From positions 17,769-81,768 of the forward strand of contig CAJUMZ010000009.1 in the NCBI GenBank assembly GCA_910587665.1: a stretch of DNA of 64,000 nucleotides, given 5' to 3'. Origin of the DNA: an uncultured Muribaculum sp. (GTDB taxonomy: Bacteria > Bacteroidota > Bacteroidia > Bacteroidales > Muribaculaceae). Shown piece after piece: positions 1 through 8,889 of this stretch. The notes under the pieces were generated by a model. It had not been told where the DNA came from and made no database searches. It saw only the letters and a program-made list of their open reading frames with translations. The number at the start of each line of letters is the position of its first letter. Within the stretch, counting starts at the first letter, position 1. The position numbers and the translations under genes were made by a program.

Positions 1-112
1 GTCCGCTTATCACCGCACCGGTAGCCTTTACAGTCTTTACAATCTTCTCTGCCGACTTGTCGAGCAGGTTGTGATCGTAAGATTTTAATTTGATTCTGAT
101 TTTTTGGCTCAT
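1..112 (-). CDS. rpsJ: 30S ribosomal protein S10 (5' part only)
   Basis: The reverse strand from 112 encodes a 37-residue N-terminus beginning MSQKIRIKLKSYDHNLLDKS, which is the conserved start of ribosomal protein S10. S10 sits in the 30S head and also partners NusB in antitermination. The rest of the gene lies beyond the left edge, so it is incomplete by position and not by mutation. It follows fusA by 18 bp in the same direction. The order rpsL-rpsG-fusA-rpsJ without tuf between is what I expect in Bacteroidota, where the str operon runs straight into the S10 operon. Confidence 0.95.
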   Translation of the reverse strand, partial: MSQKIRIKLKSYDHNLLDKSAEKIVKTVKATGAVISG

Positions 113-130
113 ATTCTTTTTGATAAACTG

Positions 131-2257
131 TTATTTCAATAAGTCAACTCGACCCTGGCACTCGGTAAGGACATTCTTGGCTATCGAGCTGCTCACTTCT
201 GCATAGTGAGAGAATGTCATGGTGCTGGTCGCACGGCCTGAGGTGATTGTACGGAGTGCGGTAACATAACCGAACATCTCTGCGAGAGGAGCCTTTGCCT
301 TTACGACGCGGGCGCCGCTGCGGCTTGTCTCCATGCCTTCTACCTGACCGCGGCGCTTGTTCAAGTCACCGATCACGTCACCCATGCTCTCCTCGGGAGT
401 CACAACCTCGATCTTCATGATAGGCTCAAGAAGCACGGGATGTGCCTTCTCTGAAGCTTTCTTGAATGCCTGGATTGCACAGAGTTCGAATGAAAGCTGG
501 TCGGAGTCTACCGGGTGGAACGAACCGTCGATTACAGTAACCTTCAGGTGCTCTACGGGATAGCCGGCAAGCACACCGTTCTTCATCGCGGTCTGGAAAC
601 CCTTCTGGATAGAGGGGATGAATTCCTTGGGGATGTTACCGCCCTTAACCTCGTCGACAAACTGGAGGTTGCCCTCGAAGCCTTCGTCAACAGGCTCAAC
701 ACGTACGATGATATCGGCAAACTTACCGCGACCACCGGTCTGCTTCTTGAATACCTCACGAAGTTCGACAGGCTCGGTGATTGCCTCCTTGTAGGTAACC
801 TGCGGGCGACCCTGGTTGCACTCTACCTTAAACTCGCGGCGGAGACGGTCGATAATGATATCAAGGTGAAGCTCACCCATACCAGAGATGACTGTCTGAC
901 CGGTCTCCTCGTTGGTCTCAACGCGGAATGTCGGGTCTTCCTCGGCAAGCTTCTGGAGTCCTACGCCAAGCTTGTCAAGATCCTTCTGGGTCTTAGGCTC
1001 TACAGCGATACCAATCACGGGATCGGGGAATTCCATTGCCTCAAGTACGATGGGAGCGTCTTCTGCACAAAGGGTGTCACCGGTGCGGATATCCTTGAAA
1101 CCTACACCTGCGCCTATATCGCCACACTCGATCTCTTCCTTGGGGTTCTGCTTGTTGGAGTGCATCTGGAACAGACGTGACACACGCTCCTTCTTGCCTG
1201 AACGGCTGTTGAGCACGTATGAGCCTGCCTCGATGTTACCGGAGTAAACACGGAAGAAGCAGAGACGGCCTACATAGGGGTCGGTAGCGATCTTGAACGC
1301 AAGAGCACACATGGGAGCTTCGGTCGAAGGCTCGCGGGTAAGGATTTCATCGGGATTGTCGACAGCATGGCCTTCAACGGCGCCGGCATCGGTCGGGCTG
1401 GGAAGATAAGCACATACGCTGTCAAGAAGCGGCTGCACGCCCTTGTTCTTGAACGAGCTTCCGCATATCATCGGCACAACGCTCATTGTAAGGGTTGCGG
1501 CGCGGAGAGCCTTGCGGATCTCATCCTCGGTGATTGTGCTGGGATCGTCGAAATATTTTGCCATCAAGTCGTCGTCAAACTCGGCGATCTTCTCAAGCAT
1601 CTTGTCGCGCCACTCCTCAGCCTCAGCCTGGAGGCTTGCAGGAATTTCCTCTACAGTATAGTCGGCGCCCATTGACTCGTCGTGCCAGTAGATAGCCTTC
1701 ATGGTCACGAGGTCAACCACGCCCTTGAAAGTCTCTTCAGCACCGATAGGTATCTGGATCGGGCAAGGATTTGCACCGAGGATCTCCTTGAGCTGACGCA
1801 CCACCTCGAAGAAGTTTGCGCCCGAACGGTCCATCTTGTTGACATAACCGATACGCGGCACATTGTACTTGTCGGCCTGACGCCATACGGTCTCTGACTG
1901 GGGCTCTACGCCGCCTACCGCACAGAATGTTGCCACAGCACCGTCAAGCACACGGAGCGAGCGCTCCACCTCAACGGTAAAGTCAACGTGTCCCGGAGTG
2001 TCAATTAGATTGATTTTGTACTTCTCGCCGGCATATTTCCAGAATGCGGTGGTGGCGGCGGAGGTGATTGTAATACCACGCTCCTGCTCCTGCTCCATCC
2101 AGTCCATAGTGGCTGCACCGTCGTGTACTTCACCGATTTTATGTGTAAGACCGGTATAGAAGAGTATACGCTCCGATGTGGTGGTTTTACCGGCATCGAT
2201 ATGCGCCATAATACCGATATTACGGGTATATTTTAAGTTTGCGTCTTTAGTTGCCAT
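131..2257 (-). CDS. fusA: Translation elongation factor G
   Basis: EF-G drives ribosomal translocation with GTP. At 708 aa it has the usual full length. The GTPase motifs are intact: AHIDAGKTT (residues 18-26), RGITI, DTPGHVDF and NKMD. Later EF-G domains are also recognisable, including the domain IV stretch GGRGKFAD and the C-terminal GYVTALRTITSGRA. Because every G motif is canonical, this is the normal GTPase (EF-G1 type) and not the GTPase-dead EF-G2 paralogue known from Bacteroides. It lies 34 bp after rpsG and 18 bp before rpsJ and is probably read from the rpsL promoter. The start at 2257 gives the usual MATKDANLKYTRNIGIMAHID N-terminus. Confidence 0.98.
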   Translation of the reverse strand: MATKDANLKYTRNIGIMAHIDAGKTTTSERILFYTGLTHKIGEVHDGAATMDWMEQEQERGITITSAATTAFWKYAGEKYKINLIDTPGHVDFTVEVERSLRVLDGAVATFCAVGGVEPQSETVWRQADKYNVPRIGYVNKMDRSGANFFEVVRQLKEILGANPCPIQIPIGAEETFKGVVDLVTMKAIYWHDESMGADYTVEEIPASLQAEAEEWRDKMLEKIAEFDDDLMAKYFDDPSTITEDEIRKALRAATLTMSVVPMICGSSFKNKGVQPLLDSVCAYLPSPTDAGAVEGHAVDNPDEILTREPSTEAPMCALAFKIATDPYVGRLCFFRVYSGNIEAGSYVLNSRSGKKERVSRLFQMHSNKQNPKEEIECGDIGAGVGFKDIRTGDTLCAEDAPIVLEAMEFPDPVIGIAVEPKTQKDLDKLGVGLQKLAEEDPTFRVETNEETGQTVISGMGELHLDIIIDRLRREFKVECNQGRPQVTYKEAITEPVELREVFKKQTGGRGKFADIIVRVEPVDEGFEGNLQFVDEVKGGNIPKEFIPSIQKGFQTAMKNGVLAGYPVEHLKVTVIDGSFHPVDSDQLSFELCAIQAFKKASEKAHPVLLEPIMKIEVVTPEESMGDVIGDLNKRRGQVEGMETSRSGARVVKAKAPLAEMFGYVTALRTITSGRATSTMTFSHYAEVSSSIAKNVLTECQGRVDLLK

Positions 2258-2291
2258 TATCGGATGATAAATGTTAGTGAATCATATTTTA

Positions 2292-2768
2292 TTAGAAACG
2301 GAAATGAGCGAATGCGCGGTTGGCTTCTGCCATCTTGTGCATGTCTTCCTTGCGCTTGAATGCGCCACCCTGCTCATTATATGCGTCTACAATCTCAGCT
2401 GCGAGCTTGTCAGCCATGGTCTTTCCGCCACGCTTGCGGGCATAGATGATAAGATTTTTCATCGAGATAGACTCTTTGCGGTCGGGGCGGATCTCAGTAG
2501 GAACCTGGAATGTGGCACCACCCACACGACGCGATTTAACCTCTACCTGGGGAGTCACATTCTCAAGTGCCTTCTTCCAGATCTCGAGGGCGGTCTTCTC
2601 TTCGTTGGGCAATTTTGACTTCACAGTCTCAAGTGCGGTATAGAATATTGTGTAAGAAGTGTTCTTCTTGCCGTCATACATCAGATGATTTACAAACTTT
2701 GACACTCTTACGTCATGGAAAACGGGATCAGGCAATACGATCCGTTTTTTAGGCTTTGCTTTTCTCAT
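2292..2768 (-). CDS. rpsG: 30S ribosomal protein S7
   Basis: S7 nucleates assembly of the 30S head by binding the 3' domain of 16S rRNA. The 158-aa product begins MRKAKPKKRIVLPDPVF and contains the S7 signature DPVFHDVRVSKFVNHLM and a C-terminal HKMAEANRAFAHFRF, so the gene is full length for the family. It is the second gene of the str operon; the 165 bp between it and rpsL is unusually roomy for this operon but shows no gene and no clear terminator. Confidence 0.97.
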   Translation of the reverse strand: MRKAKPKKRIVLPDPVFHDVRVSKFVNHLMYDGKKNTSYTIFYTALETVKSKLPNEEKTALEIWKKALENVTPQVEVKSRRVGGATFQVPTEIRPDRKESISMKNLIIYARKRGGKTMADKLAAEIVDAYNEQGGAFKRKEDMHKMAEANRAFAHFRF

Positions 2769-2933
2769 TGTTTAATTAAGTTGTGTTTTTGGTTGCTTGG
2801 CTGCTTTTTAATCTTCAACTCGGCTCTCTTGCCTCGTTTACTCAACCTAAATTGCTGTCCAATAAATCAAAAACGAAGTTGTAATTAACTGGGTTTTGTT
2901 TATCTCTGCTGCTCTTGGAGCGCGGGGCGGTTA

Positions 2934-3338
2934 TTATTTCTTACCCTTTGCCGCGGGGGCTGCTCCCGGTTTCGGACGCTTTGCTCCATATTTGGAACGA
3001 CGCTGTGTGCGATCCTTCACGCCGCTGGTATCAAGTGTTCCACGCACGATGTGGTAACGTACACCGGGAAGGTCCTTTACACGACCGCCACGCACAAGCA
3101 CGATTGAGTGCTCCTGAAGGTTGTGACCTTCGCCGGGGATGTAAGAGTTGACCTCTTTTCCATTGGTGAGACGAACACGAGCGACTTTACGCATTGCAGA
3201 GTTAGGCTTCTTGGGGGTAGTGGTGTAAACCCTCACACACACGCCGCGACGCTGCGGGCAGCTGTCAAGCGCGGGTGACTTACTCTTATCCTCAAGAGCT
3301 ACACGTCCTTTTCTTACTAATTGCTGAATTGTAGGCAT
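2934..3338 (-). CDS. rpsL: 30S ribosomal protein S12
   Basis: S12 lies at the decoding centre. The 134-aa product has the family core TTPKKPNSAMRKVARVRLTNG and GRVKDLPGVRYHIVRGTLD. The lysines that change in streptomycin-resistant mutants (in TPKKPNSA and GRVKDLPG) are both the wild-type lysine, so the sequence gives no sign of target-site resistance. The C-terminus is a short basic, Ala/Pro/Lys-rich tail. It is the first gene of the str operon with its own promoter about 140 bp upstream. Confidence 0.97.
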   Translation of the reverse strand: MPTIQQLVRKGRVALEDKSKSPALDSCPQRRGVCVRVYTTTPKKPNSAMRKVARVRLTNGKEVNSYIPGEGHNLQEHSIVLVRGGRVKDLPGVRYHIVRGTLDTSGVKDRTQRRSKYGAKRPKPGAAPAAKGKK

Positions 3339-3477
3339 CTTAGTTGTTGTTTTTACTTAAATGTTTATTATCGTTGTTATTCTTCGTTTATCATCAGCAT
3401 AACGCCACAAGCCACCTATCACCTTGAATCTCAATTCGGTAGAAAGGTCAACCTGCGCTACACGCTCAAAAACTTCG

Positions 3478-3509
3478 CAAAGTTACTCACTAAATTGCTA
3501 TTTTCCAAA
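3478..3509 (-). promoter_or_regulatory. Bacteroidota-type promoter of the rpsL operon
   Basis: Read on the minus strand there is TTTG (3509-3506), 20 nt, then TAACTTTG (3485-3478). This matches the Bacteroidota sigma-70 consensus TTTG-N19-21-TAnnTTTG in both boxes and spacing. Transcription would start near 3471, leaving a leader of about 130 nt before rpsL, long enough for leader-based control, although I could not identify a known ribosomal leader motif. Confidence 0.75.
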
Positions 3510-3619
3510 TAATTCACTCTCAAATTCGCGCTTTTTCACGATTATTATCTCTAACCGGGCTTTTTCACGCTTTTTCAGCACATTTCAAAAGCTTTAATAT
3601 CTTTTAACTCGCCGGGGCA

Positions 3620-5824
3620 TCATTTGAGCGTCACGCCATACTCTTCAAGCGCGCTTCTCAGGTTATGCACATTGAAATTGTCATTAGCCACATTTCCCTC
3701 CCTGTCAATCAGAATATAGCGGGGTATCCCGCTGAACCGGAATAGATCACGGAGCCTGTTGAAGTCCGATGCCGGTATGCGGTGCGTCACCTCGCCCTCA
3801 AGGTTGGCTGCGACATATTTGTTATAGGCGCCTTCAGGCGACTCGCCGTCGCTTGTGATAAATATCATTTTGAAGTCGGGATTGTCTCGGTTGGCGCGGC
3901 GCATATCGGCGGATTGCTCTATGTTGGAGCGACAAGGACCGCAATATGTGCCCCACATGTCGAGCAACAGAAATTTCCCGGCATGGGGCGCAATTATGTC
4001 ACGCACCACACGACCGCGTTCATCATCAGGCAGCGTATAGGCTTGGTTTTCATAAAGCCCGGCAATATGCTCATGCATCGCCTTTATCATAATCGGATTG
4101 GTGACCGCCCCGCTGTCGACAACAGCCTTTATGACAGCCAAGGCTTCTTCGCGGGAATAGGTACTCGGCTTGATGGAGCTGTAGCTGCACATCGTCGACG
4201 ACTGCACCGCCTGCCACAGCAGCGGTATGTCATCCGTTCCGGCAAAATCCTTCATAAACACGGACTGCCTCTTTGCATAATACGCCTTATAGTTATAGTC
4301 CGATGCCTCAGGAGTCTTTTCCGCTCTAAATTCTTTCAGCTCCTCCGTCATCCCGTTCCTTTCCGCTATATCATCTGAGGAAGACTTGTAAAGCGCCATA
4401 AGCTCCTCAATAGTAAGATACTTGACAGTCCCGAGATTTTCAGTCATCATTTGCGCGATTTGTTCCTCTTCCGGAGTCAGCACCGCCCCTTTCTCCTTAA
4501 GGAAAAGCAGCTCCATATCTTTAAACTCAACGCGATACAGGTATTTGATTCCAGCCAACTCAAAAATATTGCAGAATGCCATCCTGTTGGATATGGTGCG
4601 AATTTCGGAGTTGGCAAGAAACCACGGATCTTCGTCAGCAATCACACCCTTGAGCGAGGAATAATATTCCATGGTCAAAGGCTCACTCAGCGACACCGCG
4701 AGGGAATCTTCATATACAACGTTCTCCCGCATCATGGCATAATCAAGCAGCTGGTAAGCCATATTGGACCTCCTGTTAATATCAAGAAGCTTTAAGGTAT
4801 GTGGATGTAGCTTCGCTCCTGCCACATAATCGTCAAGCGACTTTCCATATTCGGTGTCCCATTTCTCTATCTGCTTCAGGGCATTGGAAGGCGTCATCGT
4901 CTTGTAGATGTCACCTATCCAAACAACCGGCGCCGCAGGGGCACAGGCAAGCTCATGGTTGATCTCTCCGAGATCCCCGCCGAAGCGGACATCTGAAAAA
5001 TCGACGGGCTTATCGCATATACGGTCAAATCTACATTTCAATATATCTTCCCAATCGACCAGCAACTCAACTGTGCGACCGGGCTCAAGATAAAGATTTA
5101 CATTGAACATATTGTTGAAATTCAGCCACGAAAAGCCGGGGCACACAAGCGGCAATAAAGCGCTGAATGTGCCGTCGCTCTTGATCTCGACACTGACGGG
5201 GAGCTCTTTACTTGTAAGAGGATCCGGCAAATAGAGCATCATATTGCTGAATCCGAGCCGAGGGTCATACCCGTTAATCCTTCCCGACAGAAGGCATTCG
5301 TCTTCTTTGAAAAATTCATCTGGCACTCCCGGATAAGGTTTTTCATTACGCGCCGACCACTCATCGGGATCAACCCTCGATGCCTTGACCGCCTTGTTAC
5401 CGTCAAGACGCAAGCCATATATGCCCCAGTCATCCTCGTCAAAATTTACCGCTTTCACTTCGGCAGGCAGAGGCGGATATATGATCGTGAAATCAGCCTC
5501 GCCCTCGTCGGGCATCCAAAACAGGTCATTCAAAGTGATTCCCTCCCCTCTCACAGGGTTATATCGCTTGCCTGTAAGCGGATCGGTAAGTGCAGCCGCA
5601 CTGTCAATCCTTATCCAGTAATGCGGGCGGTATGTGGCATGGACATCTATACGGGTAGCCGTATCGCTGCGCTCAACACGCTTGATGGTAAGCGTATTGC
5701 TTTTTCGAAATTCATAATCGGGATAGTCCTGCTCGGTCGTAGCGGAAGCCGTCAGAGTTTCCGCAAAAGACATCAATCCGACAATCAGGGCAGAAACCAT
5801 GATGATACGTTTTTTCACTGACAT
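3620..5824 (-). CDS. Secreted TlpA-like thioredoxin-fold protein
   Basis: A 734-aa exported protein. The N-terminus (MSVKKRIIMVSALIVGLMSF..) is a signal peptide ending near ETLTASA. The C-terminal ~118 residues are a TlpA/ResA-like thioredoxin fold with LLLDMWGTYCGPC, the redox pair being Cys628 and Cys631, and the cis-Pro loop in FSGIPRYILID. The long middle (about 30-610) has no family I can name; the first 250 residues look beta-rich, the rest helical. By analogy with Bacteroidota TlpA-like proteins it would act as a thiol-disulfide reductase in the periplasm or on the envelope. The gene stands alone between rpsL and the cbi operon. The substrate is unknown. Confidence 0.8.
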   Translation of the reverse strand: MSVKKRIIMVSALIVGLMSFAETLTASATTEQDYPDYEFRKSNTLTIKRVERSDTATRIDVHATYRPHYWIRIDSAAALTDPLTGKRYNPVRGEGITLNDLFWMPDEGEADFTIIYPPLPAEVKAVNFDEDDWGIYGLRLDGNKAVKASRVDPDEWSARNEKPYPGVPDEFFKEDECLLSGRINGYDPRLGFSNMMLYLPDPLTSKELPVSVEIKSDGTFSALLPLVCPGFSWLNFNNMFNVNLYLEPGRTVELLVDWEDILKCRFDRICDKPVDFSDVRFGGDLGEINHELACAPAAPVVWIGDIYKTMTPSNALKQIEKWDTEYGKSLDDYVAGAKLHPHTLKLLDINRRSNMAYQLLDYAMMRENVVYEDSLAVSLSEPLTMEYYSSLKGVIADEDPWFLANSEIRTISNRMAFCNIFELAGIKYLYRVEFKDMELLFLKEKGAVLTPEEEQIAQMMTENLGTVKYLTIEELMALYKSSSDDIAERNGMTEELKEFRAEKTPEASDYNYKAYYAKRQSVFMKDFAGTDDIPLLWQAVQSSTMCSYSSIKPSTYSREEALAVIKAVVDSGAVTNPIMIKAMHEHIAGLYENQAYTLPDDERGRVVRDIIAPHAGKFLLLDMWGTYCGPCRSNIEQSADMRRANRDNPDFKMIFITSDGESPEGAYNKYVAANLEGEVTHRIPASDFNRLRDLFRFSGIPRYILIDREGNVANDNFNVHNLRSALEEYGVTLK

Positions 5825-5912
5825 GCTGTTTGATTTTGATTGGTTAAATTAAAACTTCTTGAAACTTCCCTCAAGAATATATATACCTCTGTCTATATTA
5901 TAGTTACAACTG

Positions 5913-5947
5913 CAAATATAGCACTCAACCACAAACCACGCCCCAAA
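5913..5947 (-). promoter_or_regulatory. Possible promoter of the TlpA-like gene
   Basis: Minus-strand TATATTTG (5920-5913) fits the -7 box TAnnTTTG. A TTTG (5947-5944) lies 23 nt further upstream, a little farther than the usual 19-21. The start codon is about 90 nt downstream. Confidence 0.45.
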
Positions 5948-5982
5948 ATTAACAGCAATTCACAACAATAAACTTCATTTAA

Positions 5983-6019
5983 CCCCTATCAGTCCCATCA
6001 GTCCCATTAGCCCCATTAG
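5983..6019. repeat. 9-bp tandem repeat, CCCCATTAG type
   Basis: Four imperfect copies of a 9-bp unit: a 10-bp variant at 5983-5992, then TCCCATCAG, TCCCATTAG and CCCCATTAG. It lies in the gap between the TlpA-like gene promoter and the end of cbiO. The same unit is found again inside the coding region at 16944-16997. The rest of this 220-bp gap (5825-6044) has only the promoter candidate. Confidence 0.8.
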
Positions 6020-6044
6020 CCACATAATACCCTCCTTGCCCCGA

Positions 6045-6755
6045 TTACCTCAGCCCCGCGCGCTCAAGCAGCCCCGAGTCGGCAAAAATTTCCGAAGTAT
6101 TGCCGTCGGCAACCACATGCCCGCGCGACATCACGATTGTACGCGGGCACAACTCCTTCACCATGTCCATGTCATGCGTGGCGATTATACATGTATGCCT
6201 GAATCCCGCTATACGGTCAATCAACAGCCTGCGGGCGTGCGGATCAAGATTGCTCGAAGGCTCGTCAAGCACAAGGATGTCAGGCTCCATCGCAAGCACC
6301 CCGGCAATAGCCACACTACGCTTTTGTCCGCCGGAAAGCTCATATGTCGGTCGCTCCTTCAGCTCATATGCGCCCACTGATTTCAGCGACTCGCCCACAC
6401 GCCGCCTCACCTCCTCCTCCGGAAGTTTCATATTGACCGGGCCAAACGCTACATCCTCTTCTACGGTAGGCATAAAAAGCTGGTCATCCGGATTCTGGAA
6501 CACAAGCCCCACCGTGCGCCTGATAATCGGCAACGTCTCCTTGGTTATCGGCACATCGCCCACCACAATGTTACCCTTCTGCGGAGTAAGTAGCCCGTTG
6601 GTGTGCAATATCACTGTAGACTTGCCCGCGCCGTTGGCACCGACAAGCCCGACCTTCTCGCCATGGGTGATCAGAAACGACACATCGTCGAGAGCCTTCA
6701 GCCCGTTGGGATAGCTGTAGGTCACATGATCGAATTTTATATAATGGTGGCTCAT
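6045..6755 (-). CDS. cbiO: Cobalt/nickel ECF transporter ATPase (A component)
   Basis: ABC ATPase that powers an energy-coupling-factor metal importer. The 236-aa protein carries all nucleotide-binding motifs: Walker A GANGAGKST, the Q-loop region VGLVFQNPDDQLF, signature LSGGQKRSVAIA, Walker B ILVLDEPSSNLDP and the switch histidine in IIATHDMD. The FQNPDDQLF sequence is typical of CbiO/EcfA. It is the last gene of a cbiM-cbiQ-cbiO operon and starts 18 bp after cbiQ. A single A component implies it forms a homodimer. Confidence 0.92.
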   Translation of the reverse strand: MSHHYIKFDHVTYSYPNGLKALDDVSFLITHGEKVGLVGANGAGKSTVILHTNGLLTPQKGNIVVGDVPITKETLPIIRRTVGLVFQNPDDQLFMPTVEEDVAFGPVNMKLPEEEVRRRVGESLKSVGAYELKERPTYELSGGQKRSVAIAGVLAMEPDILVLDEPSSNLDPHARRLLIDRIAGFRHTCIIATHDMDMVKELCPRTIVMSRGHVVADGNTSEIFADSGLLERAGLR

Positions 6756-6773
6756 TATTATATGTATATTGAA

Positions 6774-7562
6774 TTATGAGAAAAAGGCACTTATATTGAC
6801 AAATCGACACGCCGCGATCAAGCCGCAGGCGATTATCACGAACAATGTATCCCTACCACGCCACTTCATCTTTACTATGGAAGGAAGCTCTCCCGTGAAG
6901 CCACGCGACACCATCGCCCGGTGGATACGCTGCGCGCGGTTGACAGTCCTCATCAGAAGCTGGCCTACAAATGTGCCCCACATCTTGAACCCGTAGCCCT
7001 TTCTGCCATAGCTCCGCGACTTGCGCGCACGATCCATGTCGATCGCTTCTTCCACAAGGAGATAGATATAGCGGTACACAAGCAGCAGTTGGGTTGTAAA
7101 GACGCCGGGGACTCCCATTTTGCCAAGCCCGCGACACACCCGGTAAAACCCCGTGGTCATGATCAGCACAAGAGCCATCTGCACCGACAACAATCCGCGA
7201 AGAAGTATCGACACAAACTCTACCCAGCCCTTCGTGATGACTACACCGCCGACAGTGAGCATCGGCTCTCTTTGAAATATCGGGTTGAAAATACCTATAA
7301 AGGCAATAAAAGGCAGCGTATATAGCGACTTGCGCATGACCTTGCCGTACTCTATGCCTCCCATTGCACAGGCTATTATCGGAAATATCCAGAAAAGCAA
7401 TATTCCGGCAAGGGCGTCGGGCGATTCCGACAGCACTGCTATTATATATATGAGTACGACCAATGTCTTCGCCCGCGGATCAAGCGAGTGAAGTACGCTC
7501 GTCGAGCATGCCGACCTCTCGACCTGCTTGAACTCGGTAAGTGCCTTTTCGAGAGCGGTCAC
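6774..7562 (-). CDS. cbiQ: Cobalt/nickel ECF transporter transmembrane T component
   Basis: Integral membrane scaffold linking the CbiM substrate subunit to CbiO. The 262-aa protein has several hydrophobic helices (for example TLVVLIYIIAVLS and LYTLPFIAFIGIF) and the two short coupling motifs expected in T components, around DRARKSRSYG and AMVSRGFTG. Its start overlaps the end of cbiM by 4 bp (7559-7562), indicating translational coupling. Confidence 0.9.
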   Translation of the reverse strand: MTALEKALTEFKQVERSACSTSVLHSLDPRAKTLVVLIYIIAVLSESPDALAGILLFWIFPIIACAMGGIEYGKVMRKSLYTLPFIAFIGIFNPIFQREPMLTVGGVVITKGWVEFVSILLRGLLSVQMALVLIMTTGFYRVCRGLGKMGVPGVFTTQLLLVYRYIYLLVEEAIDMDRARKSRSYGRKGYGFKMWGTFVGQLLMRTVNRAQRIHRAMVSRGFTGELPSIVKMKWRGRDTLFVIIACGLIAACRFVNISAFFS

Positions 7563-8524
7563 GCGGCATGCCTCTTTTTAGTAAACATCGCACACACCAC
7601 CCATACGAGCGCCACTACTATCGAGCACCCTATGATCCCCGACCACGTACTTTCATAATCGGGAAGAAACGAGGTGGAATTCTGTACCGAAGCCATGGTA
7701 CGGGCTATGGCCGTACCCATGGCAGGAAGATCGGTAGACCCTGTTATACGCGAGATTGTCCACTCCAGCCCGTCGGGATATGCGGAGGCAATCCAGGTGA
7801 ACGCCGCGCCAAGCACAACAGCTATGCCGAGAAACACCAACGCGGCTTTCTTGTAATTGCCCGCATGCTTTCCCGTCTCGGCCCTGTAGCCGGCAAGAAG
7901 CGACGGCTGATAAGTCTTGACAAAATAAAGGACAGCTGCCGTGGCGATTCCCTCGCCTATACCGATAAAGAAATGTATCGTGGTCATCAGTCCGAGGAAT
8001 TCTTTTGCCGGAAGCGCGGTGACGCCCGACAGTTCGGTCTCGGCGGTCACCAAAAGCGCACCAAGCTCAAGCCCTGTGACCGATGCCACAATTGCAGCCG
8101 CCATGACGCGCCATGTGCTTCGCCCGTCTCCGGCTATCGGGCGATAGACCAAGGGGTATGCAATCAATGTCGAACACACACCCATGTTGAGCAGATTACA
8201 CCCGAGTGCCATAAGACCGCCGTCGGCAAAGATCAGGCATTGCACCACAAGCACCGACGCAAGCGTCAGAAATGCCGCCCACGGGCCTAACAATGCGCCA
8301 AGCAAGATACCTCCTACAATATGCCCGCTCGACCCTGTACCAGGGATGGTAAAATTTATCATCTGTGCGGCAAACACAAAAGCCCCCATCACGCCCATAA
8401 GCGGGACAAGATTCTCCGTGGAGGCATTTTTCACCTTACGAGCCGAGACGGCAAGCAACGTCACCGACACCGCGGCGGCAACTCCCGCCACTGCGGGCGA
8501 GACAAGTGCATCTGACATGTGCAT
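7559..8524 (-). CDS. cbiM: Cobalt/nickel ECF substrate-binding subunit with PDGLE domain
   Basis: Metal-capturing S component. The N-terminus MHMSDALVSP has the His2 that coordinates the ion in CbiM/NikM, and a second conserved His lies in SSGHIVGG (residue 68). About seven hydrophobic segments follow. Near residue 246 the sequence AYPDGLEWTI marks a PDGLE domain, the CbiN/NikN-type small subunit, here fused to CbiM, so no separate cbiN is needed. The length of 321 aa agrees with such fusions. The ion cannot be told from sequence: cobalt and nickel are both possible. No cobalamin riboswitch was found upstream, so B12 control is not evident. Confidence 0.88.
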   Translation of the reverse strand: MHMSDALVSPAVAGVAAAVSVTLLAVSARKVKNASTENLVPLMGVMGAFVFAAQMINFTIPGTGSSGHIVGGILLGALLGPWAAFLTLASVLVVQCLIFADGGLMALGCNLLNMGVCSTLIAYPLVYRPIAGDGRSTWRVMAAAIVASVTGLELGALLVTAETELSGVTALPAKEFLGLMTTIHFFIGIGEGIATAAVLYFVKTYQPSLLAGYRAETGKHAGNYKKAALVFLGIAVVLGAAFTWIASAYPDGLEWTISRITGSTDLPAMGTAIARTMASVQNSTSFLPDYESTWSGIIGCSIVVALVWVVCAMFTKKRHAA

Positions 8525-8654
8525 AACAGTATCCTTTTAGTTACAGTTCCCTTTTGTGTATATTAAACGCCGGTAATGCGGCTTATGTTTAAAGCGATGA
8601 CACAACGCTGTAACAGACAGATGCCACTAAAATCCGGTATTGTCACAAGAAAAA

Positions 8655-8666
8655 TACACATGTGTA
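8655..8666. promoter_or_regulatory. Perfect 12-bp palindrome between cbiM and the sigma factor gene
   Basis: TACACATGTGTA reads the same on both strands. It lies about 130 bp upstream of cbiM and 120 bp upstream of the sigma factor promoter within a 365-bp divergent gap, where an operator would be placed. The rest of the gap is AT-rich with no gene. Its role is inferred only from symmetry and position. Confidence 0.3.
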
Positions 8667-8765
8667 ACAATTATGTAATTTAACATTTACATAAACACCC
8701 CTTACGCATCAAGTATTTAAAAATTAACATAGGTTAAATATAAAAAATTTTTTCCAATTTTATAC

Positions 8766-8794
8766 TTGCATATTAAAATTAATGTGTACATTTG
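8766..8794 (+). promoter_or_regulatory. Promoter of the sigma factor gene
   Basis: TACATTTG at 8787-8794 is a full -7 box; a TTG at 8766-8768, 18 nt upstream, is a partial -33 box. The start codon used here (8890) is about 90 nt beyond. Confidence 0.55.
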
Positions 8795-8889
8795 CATCGT
8801 AATCGTTTTGTAACAATTATGCAAAACAATTGAAACAACAACCGGAAACATCAAACAACAACATAAACCAACAGAAAATTTTATCGATT

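Noticed and set aside
515..1897. Several plus-strand open frames opposite fusA
   Set aside because: They are antisense shadows of a conserved gene; no start context or family match.
131..2257. fusA as the GTPase-dead EF-G2 paralogue of Bacteroides
   Set aside because: All GTPase motifs are canonical and the gene is in the str operon position of the normal EF-G.
8525..8760. Cobalamin riboswitch upstream of cbiM
   Set aside because: No B12 box (GCCACTG-type consensus in context) or the rest of the fold was found; only a stray ATGCCACT-like string occurs.
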